A DNA stretch of 64,000 nucleotides. Source: Bradyrhizobium sp. NP1. Its GTDB lineage: Bacteria; Pseudomonadota; Alphaproteobacteria; Rhizobiales; Xanthobacteraceae. The notes below the pieces were generated by a model that saw only the letters and a program-made list of their open reading frames with translations, was not told the origin of the DNA and searched no databases. The DNA is taken from positions 7,648,922 to 7,712,921 of the forward strand of contig NZ_CP127385.1 of the NCBI RefSeq assembly GCF_030378205.1, read 5' to 3'. The translations under genes and the position numbers were made by a program. Shown here in pieces: positions 17,301-26,098 of this stretch. Numbering within the stretch: position 1 is the stretch's first letter; each line of letters starts with the position of its first letter.

Positions 17301-17314
17301 TTGAGCTGCATCAA
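17301..17314 (-). promoter_or_regulatory. FixK/FNR-type box upstream of phaC
   Basis: TTGAGCTGCATCAA matches TTGA-N6-TCAA and lies 51 bp upstream of the phaC ATG. Confidence 0.72.
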
Positions 17315-17500
17315 ACTGGGGCCGCCCTCGGCCGCAGCCCAGAGCATGATCCGCCCAGGGCGAAGATCCTGGCGCAGCGATGATCGATCCAGACCACGGC
17401 GCGGGCATGGGGCGTCGGCTGCAATGAATTGGCTTGTGTCACGGCGGTTCTCGGCGGTTAAATTGGCTGCAATCTGGCGCGCCTGCGACGCGGTTGCAGT

Positions 17501-17514
17501 TTGACATGCGTCAA
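17501..17514 (+). promoter_or_regulatory. FixK/FNR-type box upstream of the universal stress protein gene
   Basis: TTGACATGCGTCAA matches TTGA-N6-TCAA and ends 76 bp before the ATG at 17591. The 340-bp region 17251-17590 shows no other feature besides this box and the phaC box. Confidence 0.72.
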
Positions 17515-17590
17515 CGCCGGACGCCGGATGACCTGTTCTGATGCCTGTGTTTTCGGGCCTTGCCTGAATCCTCATTCGTGGAGCGCAGAG

Positions 17591-18427
17591 ATGTACAGGA
17601 ACATGTTGGTGCATATCCCGACCGAACGATCGGTGCGGCCGGCGGTCGATGGCTCCGTTTCGCTGGCCCTCGCCTTCGGGGCCCACCTGCAGGCCGTGGC
17701 CGTTGGCTATATCTCGACCAATGTGCCGTTCGTGGCCGAGGGCGGCGCCGCCGTGGCCTCGTTCTATGACATCGAGAACGAGCGTGCGCTTGAACGCGCC
17801 AATGCCGCGATTGCCGTCTTCGAAACCGAGGCGCAGAACGCGGCGATCGCCCATAGCCATCGCGCCTTCACCGGGAGCTATGCCGAGGCGGTGGAAACCG
17901 TCGGCGCGATGGCGCGGCTGACCGATCTGACAATCGTCTCGCAGCCCGAAAGCGGCCGCGACATCTTCGACAACCACGTGCCGCAGGAGATGCTGTTCCA
18001 GTCCGGCGGACCAGTACTGTTCATGCCCTACACGTTTCACGGCGCGCTCAAGGCCGCGCGCGTCGGCATTTGCTGGGACGGCAGCCGCCTCGCCGCCCGC
18101 GCGCTGCGCGACGCCATGCCGTTCCTCACCAAGGCCGACGCCTTGACCGCCATCACCATCAACGAGGCGAACCAGGTCCCATCCGAGGCCTCGCCGGCCC
18201 AGCTTGCAAAATATCTTGCGCAGCTTGGCCTGCCGGTCAGGACCGTCTCGCTGCAGTCGGATCGGGCCAACGTCCAGTCGAGCATCCTGTCGCTGGCGGC
18301 GGACGACAACCTCGATCTGCTGGTGATGGGCGGCTACGGCCACTCCCGACTGCAGGAGAGGATACTCGGCGGGGTCACGCGCGAAATGTTCCGCGCCATG
18401 ACGGTGCCGACCCTGATGTCGCACTGA
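17591..18427 (+). CDS. Universal stress protein (tandem UspA domains)
   Basis: The 278-residue protein has two UspA-like halves. The second is complete, with AARVGICWDGSRLAARALRDAMPFL and the nucleotide-binding end motif MGGYGHSRLQERILGGVTREMF (G-2x-G-9x-G type). Usp proteins of this size are often induced by hypoxia in FNR/FixK regulons and help survival in growth arrest. I chose the ATG at 17591, after GGAGCG, because the frame upstream lacks any domain. A strong terminator follows the stop. Confidence 0.9.
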   Translation: MYRNMLVHIPTERSVRPAVDGSVSLALAFGAHLQAVAVGYISTNVPFVAEGGAAVASFYDIENERALERANAAIAVFETEAQNAAIAHSHRAFTGSYAEAVETVGAMARLTDLTIVSQPESGRDIFDNHVPQEMLFQSGGPVLFMPYTFHGALKAARVGICWDGSRLAARALRDAMPFLTKADALTAITINEANQVPSEASPAQLAKYLAQLGLPVRTVSLQSDRANVQSSILSLAADDNLDLLVMGGYGHSRLQERILGGVTREMFRAMTVPTLMSH

Positions 18428-18462
18428 TCTCGCGACACGACGGCTGCGCGCCGCCAAAAAAG

Positions 18463-18499
18463 GGCCGCTCTGGTCGTTGCGACCGAGCGGCCAAGTTTT
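18463..18499 (+). terminator. Rho-independent terminator after the universal stress gene
   Basis: The stem GGCCGCTC(T)GGTCG pairs with CGACCGAGCGGCC across a 3-nt loop, with a single bulged T, and is followed by AAGTTTTT. It lies 36 bp after the stop codon. Confidence 0.85.
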
Positions 18500-18558
18500 T
18501 GGCGCACGGGTTGGCTGTACGCCGGACCCCATCTTTGCGCGTTCTTCCACGCCTGTTT

Positions 18559-18572
18559 TTGATCGAGATCAA
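18559..18572 (+). promoter_or_regulatory. Distal FixK/FNR-type box upstream of cytochrome c
   Basis: TTGATCGAGATCAA is a textbook FNR palindrome (TTGAT-N4-ATCAA). It ends 114 bp before the cytochrome c ATG and 42 bp before a second box. Confidence 0.78.
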
Positions 18573-18614
18573 CCTCGCGCCAACCTTCCCGCGCTTCCGG
18601 CGCGCTCCCGGCCT

Positions 18615-18628
18615 TTGACCTGCGTCAA
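18615..18628 (+). promoter_or_regulatory. Proximal FixK/FNR-type box upstream of cytochrome c
   Basis: TTGACCTGCGTCAA matches TTGA-N6-TCAA and ends 58 bp before the ATG at 18687. Two boxes in tandem may give stronger or graded activation. Confidence 0.72.
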
Positions 18629-18686
18629 CGGCCGAGGCTGGAAAGCGACTAGCCTTCCAATCAGCTTCAATGGGTGCAGCATCGAA

Positions 18687-19022
18687 ATGTCCTATCCTGC
18701 GATCAAGTCCACGGCCCTCGGCGGCCTGCTTGCCTGCCTTGTGCTTCTCGCCGGCGCAACGCCGCTCGCCGCCTCCAGCGTCGCCCAGGGCAAGCGGCTG
18801 GCGCTGACCCATTGCGCGCGCTGCCATTCGATCGACAAGGTGAGCCCGAGCCCGCTGACGATCGCACCGCCATTCCGAACACTGCACGAGCGCTATCCGG
18901 TCGAGACGCTGCAGGAGGCGCTCGCGGAGGGCATCGTCACCGGCCATCCCACCATGCCGGAGTTCAGCTTCGATGCGGATCAGGTCGGCGACTTCATCGC
19001 CTTCCTGAAGACGCTGGAGTGA
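18687..19022 (+). CDS. Small periplasmic class I c-type cytochrome
   Basis: The 111-residue product has a signal peptide ending near ATPLAASS. One heme-binding motif CARCH is at residues 43-47, and a probable axial Met90 lies in HPTMPEF. The C-terminal FDADQVGDFIAFLKTLE helix is typical of single-heme cytochromes c. It would shuttle electrons in the periplasm, for example in a low-oxygen respiratory branch. Two FixK/FNR-type boxes upstream support oxygen-dependent expression. The ribosome binding site is weak. Confidence 0.9.
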   Translation: MSYPAIKSTALGGLLACLVLLAGATPLAASSVAQGKRLALTHCARCHSIDKVSPSPLTIAPPFRTLHERYPVETLQEALAEGIVTGHPTMPEFSFDADQVGDFIAFLKTLE

Positions 19023-19049
19023 AACGCAGCAATCGAAAGGGAAGCGAAA

Positions 19050-19253
19050 ATGGCATGGATCGTCCGGTTCATCCTGATGCTGGCCACACCGATCGCGGCA
19101 CTGTTCGTGGCGCGTGACGCGCTGAACTTCGGCATCGTCCAGAGCCTGGTGGCGACCGGCCTGGTCGCGGTCGTCCTCGTGACGGTCGCCCGGTGGTCCG
19201 TGGGCCGCGCCGACCGGCCGGCGGACAGCTCGACATCCGAACCTTTATCATAA
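19050..19253 (+). CDS. Small two-helix membrane protein
   Basis: The 67-residue protein has two hydrophobic segments (WIVRFILMLATPIAALFVA and LVATGLVAVVLVTVARW) and a polar tail. It starts 27 bp after the cytochrome c stop, with a purine-rich leader (AAAGGGAAGCGAAA), and is probably co-transcribed. I recognise no family. It could be an accessory of the cytochrome, but that is inference from position only. Confidence 0.6.
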   Translation: MAWIVRFILMLATPIAALFVARDALNFGIVQSLVATGLVAVVLVTVARWSVGRADRPADSSTSEPLS

Positions 19254-19421
19254 TACCGTAAAGCAAGAGCGCGATACCTCCTCCCATTGTTCCGCCAGTG
19301 ATGCTATCCATTGCGCCGTTGTGGAACGACTGGCCCTGCCGGGACCGCTCCGCAACGGGGGGAACGGCTCGCAAAAAAATAACCGTCGCCATTGTTGAAG
19401 CAGGGGCACGCGGAGCGCGGA

Positions 19422-19820
19422 ATGGGCAAGAGATCGTCGGCGTCGGATTACATCCTGCGGCTGCGGCCGTGGTCGGTTCCCTCCCTGCTTCTTGTGCTGC
19501 TGGCGCTATCCATCGCCGTCGCCCTCCGTCTCCTTTTGGACTATCTCGGCACGACGGTTTACTTCGCGACCTTCCTCCCTGCGGTGCTGCTCGCCGCGCT
19601 GCTCGCGGGCGTGCCGGCCGGGATATTTTCCGCATTCGCTTCCGTTGCGATCGTGTGGTGGGCGTTCCTGCCGCCGATCTTCGAATTCAGCCCGCTCACC
19701 GAAACCGATTCGCAGAGTATCGTGTCGTTCTCGCTGTTCAGCGGGCTGCTGATCGGCTTCGCACACATCGCCCGCGAAGCACTGACGTTGCGGCTCGGTA
19801 TGAAAAATACCCGGGCCTGA
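19422..19820 (+). CDS. DUF4118-type (KdpD-like) four-helix membrane protein
   Basis: The 132-residue protein has hydrophobic helices at about 16-40, 45-70, 70-85 and 100-118. The segment LGTTVYFATFLPAVLLAALLAGVPAGIFSAFASVAIVWWAFLPP is characteristic of the DUF4118 module, the membrane part of KdpD-type and other sensor kinases. Here it stands alone, without a kinase domain. ATG at 19422 is preferred over an upstream TTG at 19392. Its role is unknown. It converges with the small lipoprotein gene 8 bp away. Confidence 0.7.
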   Translation: MGKRSSASDYILRLRPWSVPSLLLVLLALSIAVALRLLLDYLGTTVYFATFLPAVLLAALLAGVPAGIFSAFASVAIVWWAFLPPIFEFSPLTETDSQSIVSFSLFSGLLIGFAHIAREALTLRLGMKNTRA

Positions 19821-19828
19821 CGCCGCTT

Positions 19829-20131
19829 TCAGCACTTCAGGTAGACGACGCGATCCGGCGGGCTGCTGGTGATCCCCGGGATCTCGGTCTGGATCGCCTG
19901 CTCGCCGACAACATGGCCGCGGCGGCAATAGGGCCGGATGGTCTGCCGGGCGAGACGGATGCGATCCGCACTCACCTCCGGGTTATAGCCATAATCGTAG
20001 GACGTCCGGACATGGACGACGTAGTCGTAGGGCTGGCCGGCCGGCGCGGCCTCGACCACGGACGCGTCGAGATCGTGAACGCAGCCCAGGCTCAGGCCCA
20101 CGACAACACCTATCGGAACCAGACAATGCAT
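19829..20131 (-). CDS. Small predicted lipoprotein of unknown function
   Basis: The 100-residue product starts with a short hydrophobic signal ending in LSLGC (Cys17), a probable lipobox. It has two further cysteines near RPYCRRGH and at the C-terminal YLKC. GGAGGT sits 9 nt before the ATG at 20131, which makes this start much better than the longer open frame running upstream to 20620. I do not recognise the family. Confidence 0.6.
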   Translation of the reverse strand: MHCLVPIGVVVGLSLGCVHDLDASVVEAAPAGQPYDYVVHVRTSYDYGYNPEVSADRIRLARQTIRPYCRRGHVVGEQAIQTEIPGITSSPPDRVVYLKC

Positions 20132-20223
20132 TGAGCTGACCTCCGCCGGACGCCGTTCGAGCGACGGTGGAATCCTAGCACGTTTCAGGAAGGTCGACGC
20201 CTTCCCTGCGAGCCCGCGATTCG

Positions 20224-20916
20224 TCAGCGAACGGCGGTCTGGCCAAACAGGATCGCCTTCGACTGCTCGGTCACGACAGGCCCGCCGCCGAGCCAGTCGC
20301 GCCCGACCCGCCATCCTTCGCGCACCGCCAGCCGCTCGTTCAGCATCAGGAACCAGCGCTTGAGGTTTTCGAACGCGTCGAGATCCTGACCCTGGAGCCT
20401 GTACGGCTTGATCCAGGGCCAGCAGGCCATGTCGGCGATCGAATAGTCGCCGGCGATGAACGTGCGATCCGCAAGCCGCGCATCGAGCACGCCGTAGAGG
20501 CGGTTGACCTCCTTGGTGTAGCGCTCGGCCGCATAGGGCACCGGCGTGTCGACATATTGCCGGAAGTGATGCGCCTGACCGCACATCGGGCCCAGGCCCG
20601 CCATCTGCCACATCAGCCATTGCGCGACGTCGTAGCGCGCGCGTGGCTCGAGCGGCCAGAAGCGCTGATGTTTCTCGGCGAGATACATCATGATCGCGCC
20701 GGATTCGAAGATCGACAGCGGCGCGCCACCGCCCGAAGGCGCGTGATCGACCAGCGCCGGCATCCGGCGGTTCGGGCTGACAGCGGCGAACTCCGGCTTG
20801 AACTGCTCGCCGGTCGCGATGTTCAGCGGGATCAGGCGATAGGGGACACCGAGCTCGTGCAGCAGGATCGTGATCTTGCAGCCGTTCGGCGTCGGCCAGT
20901 AATAGAGATCAAGCAT
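20224..20916 (-). CDS. Glutathione S-transferase family protein
   Basis: The 230-residue protein has an N-terminal thioredoxin-like domain (LDLYYWPTPNGCKITILLHELGVPYRLIPLNI, then RMPALVDH and a SIFESGAIMMYLAE motif around residues 55-80). The C-terminal domain is all-helical, with ERYTKEVNRLYGVLDARL and FIAGDYSIADMACWPWI. This is the Ure2p/YghU-like GST layout. The start at 20916 gives a canonical domain start, with GGAGCGGGCC before it, and overlaps the upstream GST gene's stop by 8 bp, so the two are an operon. The substrate is unknown. Confidence 0.9.
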   Translation of the reverse strand: MLDLYYWPTPNGCKITILLHELGVPYRLIPLNIATGEQFKPEFAAVSPNRRMPALVDHAPSGGGAPLSIFESGAIMMYLAEKHQRFWPLEPRARYDVAQWLMWQMAGLGPMCGQAHHFRQYVDTPVPYAAERYTKEVNRLYGVLDARLADRTFIAGDYSIADMACWPWIKPYRLQGQDLDAFENLKRWFLMLNERLAVREGWRVGRDWLGGGPVVTEQSKAILFGQTAVR

Positions 20917-21970
20917 GGCCCGCTCCGGTCGGCTCGAAATAGTCCGCGGCGCGCGCTTCACGCAGGATCTCGGCCACGGCGGCGCGCTGGGTGTGCGGGA
21001 TGGCGCGATACTCGTCGCGCAGCACGCGGTAGCATTTGCCGTGATAGCGGAACGGTGCCTGGCAGTAGGTCATGCCGTCGACCTCGAAGGCAAAGGACGG
21101 CGCCGACGCCTGCAAGGCCAGCTCGTTCGCTCTGAGATAGGGTAGATAGAACTCGGCGGCGAACCGAACGAGCGCGATTGCGCCCGTCCCGAGGTCGCGG
21201 CAGGTCATCGCGGCCGGCTCGATGCCGGAGGCGTCCTCCAGAAGCTGCAGGTACGGGAAGATCGCCGGCGCACGCTCTCGCATGATGGCCCAGGGCGACG
21301 GATCGGTCGCCAGCGACTGGAGCTGCCCGTAGAAACCGAAATCGGCCAGTGTCGGGGCGGCACCGAGCAGGAACGTGGTCTCGCCTGGCACGCGCTGCAT
21401 GATCGCAAGAAGCCGTGCAAAGCTTGCCTCGATCAGGGCTGCGTTCTCGGGCGTGCATCCGACCAGCGGCATGCGCGACTGCTGGCGCTCGGCAAAATGC
21501 CGGGCGGCATCGAGAAACACGGTTTCGGGATAGCCGCCGCCAAGCACCTCGCCGGTCACGATCCGGCTCTTGTAGGCGGCGTTGTCGCCGTTACCCCAGC
21601 GATAGTGGAAGGCGATCTTGACCAGCCATTCGTCGGCCATGTCCTCGAGCAGATGCGCAAGGAAGGAAAGCCCGGGATCGGCGGGCACCACCAGGCGATC
21701 CGGATGCTCGTGATCGAGCCGGTAGGCGAGCGTGGTCGATTCGTTGCGGATCACCCGATCGCCGGGGAAATAGATGGCGGGCACGACGCGCGGATTGAGG
21801 TTCTCGATCTCGCGGTTTGCGGCCGCGCTCAGCGGCGGATGCGGCAGGTTGTCCGGAATCCAGTCCAGCGTCGCCGGCACCCAGTCGAAGCAAAGGCGCT
21901 TGTAGCGCATCAACGCGCGCAGTTTCAGCGCGTAGGGTGAGCCGACGGTGCCGAACAGACGATAGCGCAT
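20909..21970 (-). CDS. Glutathione S-transferase-like protein with extended C-terminus
   Basis: The 353-residue product begins MRYRLFGTVGSPYALKLRALMRYKRL, a GST N-terminal domain with a serine in the active-site area (GSPYALK), then VVPAIYF and VIRNESTTLAYRLDHEHP. The C-terminal helical domain includes FLLGAAPTLADFGFYGQLQSLA. About 100 residues beyond a usual GST (from about 250) carry an extra region ending in PFRYHGKCYRVLRDEYRAIP. It is the first gene of a two-GST operon. Confidence 0.82.
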   Translation of the reverse strand: MRYRLFGTVGSPYALKLRALMRYKRLCFDWVPATLDWIPDNLPHPPLSAAANREIENLNPRVVPAIYFPGDRVIRNESTTLAYRLDHEHPDRLVVPADPGLSFLAHLLEDMADEWLVKIAFHYRWGNGDNAAYKSRIVTGEVLGGGYPETVFLDAARHFAERQQSRMPLVGCTPENAALIEASFARLLAIMQRVPGETTFLLGAAPTLADFGFYGQLQSLATDPSPWAIMRERAPAIFPYLQLLEDASGIEPAAMTCRDLGTGAIALVRFAAEFYLPYLRANELALQASAPSFAFEVDGMTYCQAPFRYHGKCYRVLRDEYRAIPHTQRAAVAEILREARAADYFEPTGAGHA

Positions 21971-22191
21971 GGGAGAACGCCCCGGGAATGTGACGGCGCA
22001 GATCGTAGAGGCGCCGTCGCAAGCCCGCTTTGGCTGAGGCCGACAAACGCTGCGGCGAAACCGTCAATCGTGCGCCGGTGGCAAGCGCACCAAACAAGTC
22101 CGTTGCGCCGTATCCGCTGGCGGTTTGGCGAAAGACGGTCTTTTCGGCAGCTGGGATGCTCGCTGGCATCGACCAGCTTGCGAGGGGCTAA

Positions 22192-23775
22192 ATGAACGTC
22201 GGATCCATTCTCACCAGTCACGCCCGGTTTCGTCCCGACCATCCGGCCGTGCTGTTCGGCGGGCAGGTTCTGTCGTACCAGGCGTTCAATGCGCGTGTGA
22301 ACCGGCTCGCCAATGCGCTGATCGCCAACGGCATCAGGGAAGGCTGCAAGATCGCCTGCGTGACGCCGAACTGCCTGGAGATGCTGGATCTCTATTGGGC
22401 GACCGCCAAGATCGGCGCGGTCGCCGTTCCCCTGAGCCCGCTCTTGACCGGCCGCGGGCTGAAACACCTGATCGACCATTCGGATTCGGTGCTCGCCCTG
22501 CTGTCGCCGGAGGCGGCTCTTGCGATGGACCCGGCCGGGCCGCACAGCCCGGCGCTGCCGCCGCACAATCGCATCATCGTCGGCGACGCGCTCGACGGTT
22601 ACCGGAGCTATCAATCCTTCGTCGATAATCATTCCAGCGACGAGCCGCCGGCGGCCGGCACGCACGAGCGCTCGCCGCTGATGATCGTCTATTCGAGCGG
22701 CACCACGGGCGATCCCAAGGGCATCGTGCTCAGCCACTATGCCCGCACCATGTATTGCACGCTCTATGCCGCAGCCTGGCGGATGACGCCGGAAAGCGTG
22801 TCGCTGCATACGGGGTCGCTGGTCTTCAACGGCGCGTTCATGACGCTGATGCCGTCATTCTTCCTCGGCGGCCGCTACATCCTGCACGAGGAGTTCGATC
22901 CCGAGCGGATCATGCAGACGATCGAGCGGGAGAAGGTGACGCATATCGTGATGGTGCCTTCGCAGATCGTCGCGCTGCTCGACTGCCCGACCTTCGACGC
23001 GAAGCGCCTTGCGTCGCTTGAGGCCCTGATCTCGCTCGGCGCCACGCTGCACCTGTCGCACAAGAAGCGGCTGATCGCGGAGCTGGGCGAGTGCTTCTAC
23101 GAGATGTATGGCCTGGCCGAGGGATTCATGACCATCCTGGACCGGTCGCAGGCGAACGCGAAGCTTGCGTCCGTGGGCTGTCCCCCGCCCTTGTTCGAGA
23201 TGCGGATCGTCGACGAGAACGGCGGGGATGCGCCACCCGGCAGCATCGGGGAAATCGTCGGCCGTGGCCCGATCCTGATGGAAGGCTATTACCGCCGCCC
23301 CGACCTCACCGCGAAGGCGATCGTCGACGGCTGGCTCTATTCCGGCGATGTCGGCTTTGTCGATCAGGACGGCTTCCTGCATCTCGCCGACCGCAAGAAG
23401 GACATGATCAAGTCCGGCGGCGTCAGCGTCTATCCGCGCGACATCGAGGAGGTGATCGTCGGCCATCCGGCCGTGCGCGAGGCCGCGGTGTTCGGCGTGC
23501 CGCACGAAAAATGGGGCGAAACCCCGGTCGCCGCCGTCATCGCGGGCGAAGGCAAGGCGATCGCGGCGGACGAGCTCAAGGCGTGGATCAACGCCAATGT
23601 CAGCGCGAAATTCCAGCGCGTGAGCGACGTCGCGGTGTTCGACGTGTTTCCGAAGAACGCCGCTGGCAAGATCCTGAAACGCAGCGTGCAGGAGCAATAT
23701 CTGAAGAGCCGCGAAGCGGCCGCCAGCCATCCGGTTCAGGACATGCAGCTCGCCAGCCCGACTTCTCCGACGTGA
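22192..23775 (+). CDS. AMP-dependent acyl-CoA synthetase/ligase
   Basis: The 527-residue adenylate-forming enzyme carries the P-loop motif YSSGTTGDPKG (167-177), the YGLAEGFM motif, the GWLYSGDVGFVDQDGFLHLADRKKDMIKSGG hinge region and the catalytic lysine segment FPKNAAGKILKR near the C-terminus. It would activate a carboxylic acid to its CoA thioester. The sequence alone does not define chain length or aromatic preference. It stands divergent from the GST pair and convergent with an AraC regulator whose own divergent neighbour is absent. Confidence 0.9.
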   Translation: MNVGSILTSHARFRPDHPAVLFGGQVLSYQAFNARVNRLANALIANGIREGCKIACVTPNCLEMLDLYWATAKIGAVAVPLSPLLTGRGLKHLIDHSDSVLALLSPEAALAMDPAGPHSPALPPHNRIIVGDALDGYRSYQSFVDNHSSDEPPAAGTHERSPLMIVYSSGTTGDPKGIVLSHYARTMYCTLYAAAWRMTPESVSLHTGSLVFNGAFMTLMPSFFLGGRYILHEEFDPERIMQTIEREKVTHIVMVPSQIVALLDCPTFDAKRLASLEALISLGATLHLSHKKRLIAELGECFYEMYGLAEGFMTILDRSQANAKLASVGCPPPLFEMRIVDENGGDAPPGSIGEIVGRGPILMEGYYRRPDLTAKAIVDGWLYSGDVGFVDQDGFLHLADRKKDMIKSGGVSVYPRDIEEVIVGHPAVREAAVFGVPHEKWGETPVAAVIAGEGKAIAADELKAWINANVSAKFQRVSDVAVFDVFPKNAAGKILKRSVQEQYLKSREAAASHPVQDMQLASPTSPT

Positions 23776-23787
23776 CCAAAGGACGGG

Positions 23788-24570
23788 TCAGCCGTCGAGG
23801 AACTGGCCGGGCGTCCGTCCGGTCAGGCGGCGGAACATCTCGATGAACGAGCTTGGATTGTCGTAGCCGGTATCGAGCGCGATCGACGTCACCGGCTGGC
23901 CCTGATGCAGGCGGATGACGGCATCCTGCAGCCGAAGCTGCCGCCGCCATTGCGCAAAGGTCATGCCGGTTTCCTTGTGGAACAGGCGCTCCAGCGTCCG
24001 CGTGCAGCCGCCGGCGACCTTGGACCAGTCCGACAGCGCGCGACTGTCGGCCGGGTTCTGCTTCAGCGCGGCGCAGATCCGCTTCAGGCGCGGATCGCGC
24101 GGCTCGGGGAAGCAGAATGCGATCTCCTTGGCGATGCGGAATTCCATCACCAGCAGGTCGAGGATCTTCGCCTCGCGGCTGTGCTTCTGCACCCACTGCT
24201 CGCCCTCGACCGCGCTGCCGAGCAGCTCGGAAAACAGCGGCGAGATCGAGATCAGGGAGATCGACTGCGGCAGCTCGGGCGCGAGCATGCGCGAGATCTG
24301 CAGGTTGCGCATCTTGGCGTCGGTCGAGGCGGCGACCGCGTGGTCGCAGCCTTCCGGAATCCACAGGCCGGTTCGCCCCGCCACGACATAGGATTTACCC
24401 GCGGCGGTCACGCTGAGCACGCCCGACGGCGCGGTCATGATCTGGCCGCGGTGATGCTGGTGGCGCTCGATGGCGCTGCCATGCACGAGCTCCATCCCGA
24501 GGCCATGGATCGGCGAGGCGCCGATCTCGGCTTCCCAGGAGGCGATGGTCGAAGCACTCAGCGTAAACAT
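23788..24570 (-). CDS. AraC-family regulator with N-terminal cupin domain
   Basis: The 260-residue protein has an N-terminal cupin-like sensor (HQHHRGQIMTAPSGVLSVTAAGKSYVVAGRTGLWIPEG). The C-terminal AraC DNA-binding domain contains CTRTLERLFHKETGMTFAQWRRQLRLQDAVIRL and VTSIALDTGYDNPSSFIEMFRRLTGRTPGQFL. ATG at 24570 follows GGGAG and fits the cupin start; the open frame continues upstream only as an antisense shadow. It lies 53 bp after the MFS gene in the same orientation and probably controls it. Confidence 0.88.
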   Translation of the reverse strand: MFTLSASTIASWEAEIGASPIHGLGMELVHGSAIERHQHHRGQIMTAPSGVLSVTAAGKSYVVAGRTGLWIPEGCDHAVAASTDAKMRNLQISRMLAPELPQSISLISISPLFSELLGSAVEGEQWVQKHSREAKILDLLVMEFRIAKEIAFCFPEPRDPRLKRICAALKQNPADSRALSDWSKVAGGCTRTLERLFHKETGMTFAQWRRQLRLQDAVIRLHQGQPVTSIALDTGYDNPSSFIEMFRRLTGRTPGQFLDG

Positions 24571-24623
24571 CGGCGGCTCCCGCAGCGTTCGGTCGGTTCG
24601 GGTGCCGGTCGCAGGTCGTGTGG

Positions 24624-25934
24624 TCAAGCGAGTGGCCGCCCTCGCGTTTCCGGCATCCACCAGATCGTGACAGCGGTCAAAAGGTTGAGCGCTATCAGAT
24701 AGAAGGAGAAGATATCCATCCGCTCGATGCTCGCAAGCCAATTCTGGATGTAGGGCGCGGTGCCGCCGAACAGCGCGACCGTCAGCGAGTAAGGTATCGC
24801 CATGCCGGTGGCCCTGATCCGCGTCGGGAACAATTCCGCATAGACTGCCGGCGCGATCGCGGTCCACGCCGCGAGGAAGAACAGCGAGATCGAGATCGCG
24901 GCCGTCAGCTCGACAAAGGCGCCCTGGATCAGGCCGACCAGCGGCACGGCGAGCAGCACGGCCATGACCGCACCGATCAAGAGGTTGGGCTTGCGGCCGC
25001 CCTTGTCCGAGATCATGCCCCAGATCGGCTGGGCGATGATGTAGACGATGCAGCCGATCAGGAGGCTCCACAGCGCGCTCTTGGCGTCCATGTGCTTGAA
25101 GTTGATCGCGTAGGTGGTCGCGCCCGATACCCAGGTGTTGTAGCTCAGCGTCGGGCCTGCGGTCAGGCCCACCACGGTGACGATGGCGCCGCGGCAATCC
25201 CACATCGTGCGCCACACCGGCTGGCGGTTGCGATGGGTGGCGTCATAGGCCTGCTCCGCCTTGAAGGCGTCGGGCTCGTCGAGGCCGCGCCGCAGGAAGA
25301 TGGCGTAGACGCCGAGCAGCGCGCCGATCAGGAACGGGATGCGCCAGCCATAGGCCGCCATGGCGCCTTCGGGAAGAACCGCGGTCAGCACCAGCGCGAT
25401 GATGGTCGCGAGCAGCGATCCCATGATCAGGCAGATGAACATGCTGCTCGACCACAGGCCGCGACGCTCCGGCGGCGCGCTCTCGATCAGGAAGGTGAAG
25501 GAGGCACCGATCTCGCCGCCGAGGCCAAACCCCTGGGCGAGACGGCCGAGCACCAGCAGCGTGGGTGCCGCAATCCCGATCGTCGCGTAGGTCGGCGACA
25601 GGCCGATGACGAGGCAGCCCACCGCCGTCACCGACATCGACACGATCATGGCATGGCGCCGGCCCCTGCGGTCTGCGAGCCAGCCGAAGTAGAAGCCGCC
25701 GAGCGGCCGCAGCAGGAAGCCGACGGCAAAGATCGCGAGTGTCGCGAGCAGGGCCGCGGTCTTGTCCTGCGGGTTGAAGAATTGCGGTGCAAAGAACGGC
25801 GCGAAGATCGCGTAGGCCGCAAAATCATACCATTCAAGCGCGTTGCCGATGCCGGCGCCGAAGATCACCGAACGCATGTTGGGCGCGCGCGACACTGGTA
25901 CGATGGCCGTGTCCACGGCCGCTTCGATGGTCAT
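24624..25934 (-). CDS. MFS transporter, metabolite:H+ symporter type
   Basis: The 436-residue, 12-helix transporter has the ProP/ShiA-type signature: the early segment GAGIGNALEWYDFAAYAIFAPFFAPQFF, the loop 2-3 motif GWLADRRGRRHAM and the loop 8-9 motif ISDKGGRKPN. Members import organic acids or osmolytes with protons. It is followed by an AraC regulator, so it is probably an inducible organic-acid uptake system, possibly supplying the nearby acyl-CoA ligase. Confidence 0.88.
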   Translation of the reverse strand: MTIEAAVDTAIVPVSRAPNMRSVIFGAGIGNALEWYDFAAYAIFAPFFAPQFFNPQDKTAALLATLAIFAVGFLLRPLGGFYFGWLADRRGRRHAMIVSMSVTAVGCLVIGLSPTYATIGIAAPTLLVLGRLAQGFGLGGEIGASFTFLIESAPPERRGLWSSSMFICLIMGSLLATIIALVLTAVLPEGAMAAYGWRIPFLIGALLGVYAIFLRRGLDEPDAFKAEQAYDATHRNRQPVWRTMWDCRGAIVTVVGLTAGPTLSYNTWVSGATTYAINFKHMDAKSALWSLLIGCIVYIIAQPIWGMISDKGGRKPNLLIGAVMAVLLAVPLVGLIQGAFVELTAAISISLFFLAAWTAIAPAVYAELFPTRIRATGMAIPYSLTVALFGGTAPYIQNWLASIERMDIFSFYLIALNLLTAVTIWWMPETRGRPLA

Positions 25935-26098
25935 ATCCGCTTCCTCCTCCGTTTTTATTGAACAGTATCAATTGAGGCCGGAGGGGCTTGCGGTGCAGCG
26001 ACATTCGATATGGGAAAAGAGACAGGCTCGCGAGGCGAATGGCGGCCGCCACGGGATCGGCGTGGCGCGCGCGTTTCGCTACTTACGTCACGGGCGAG

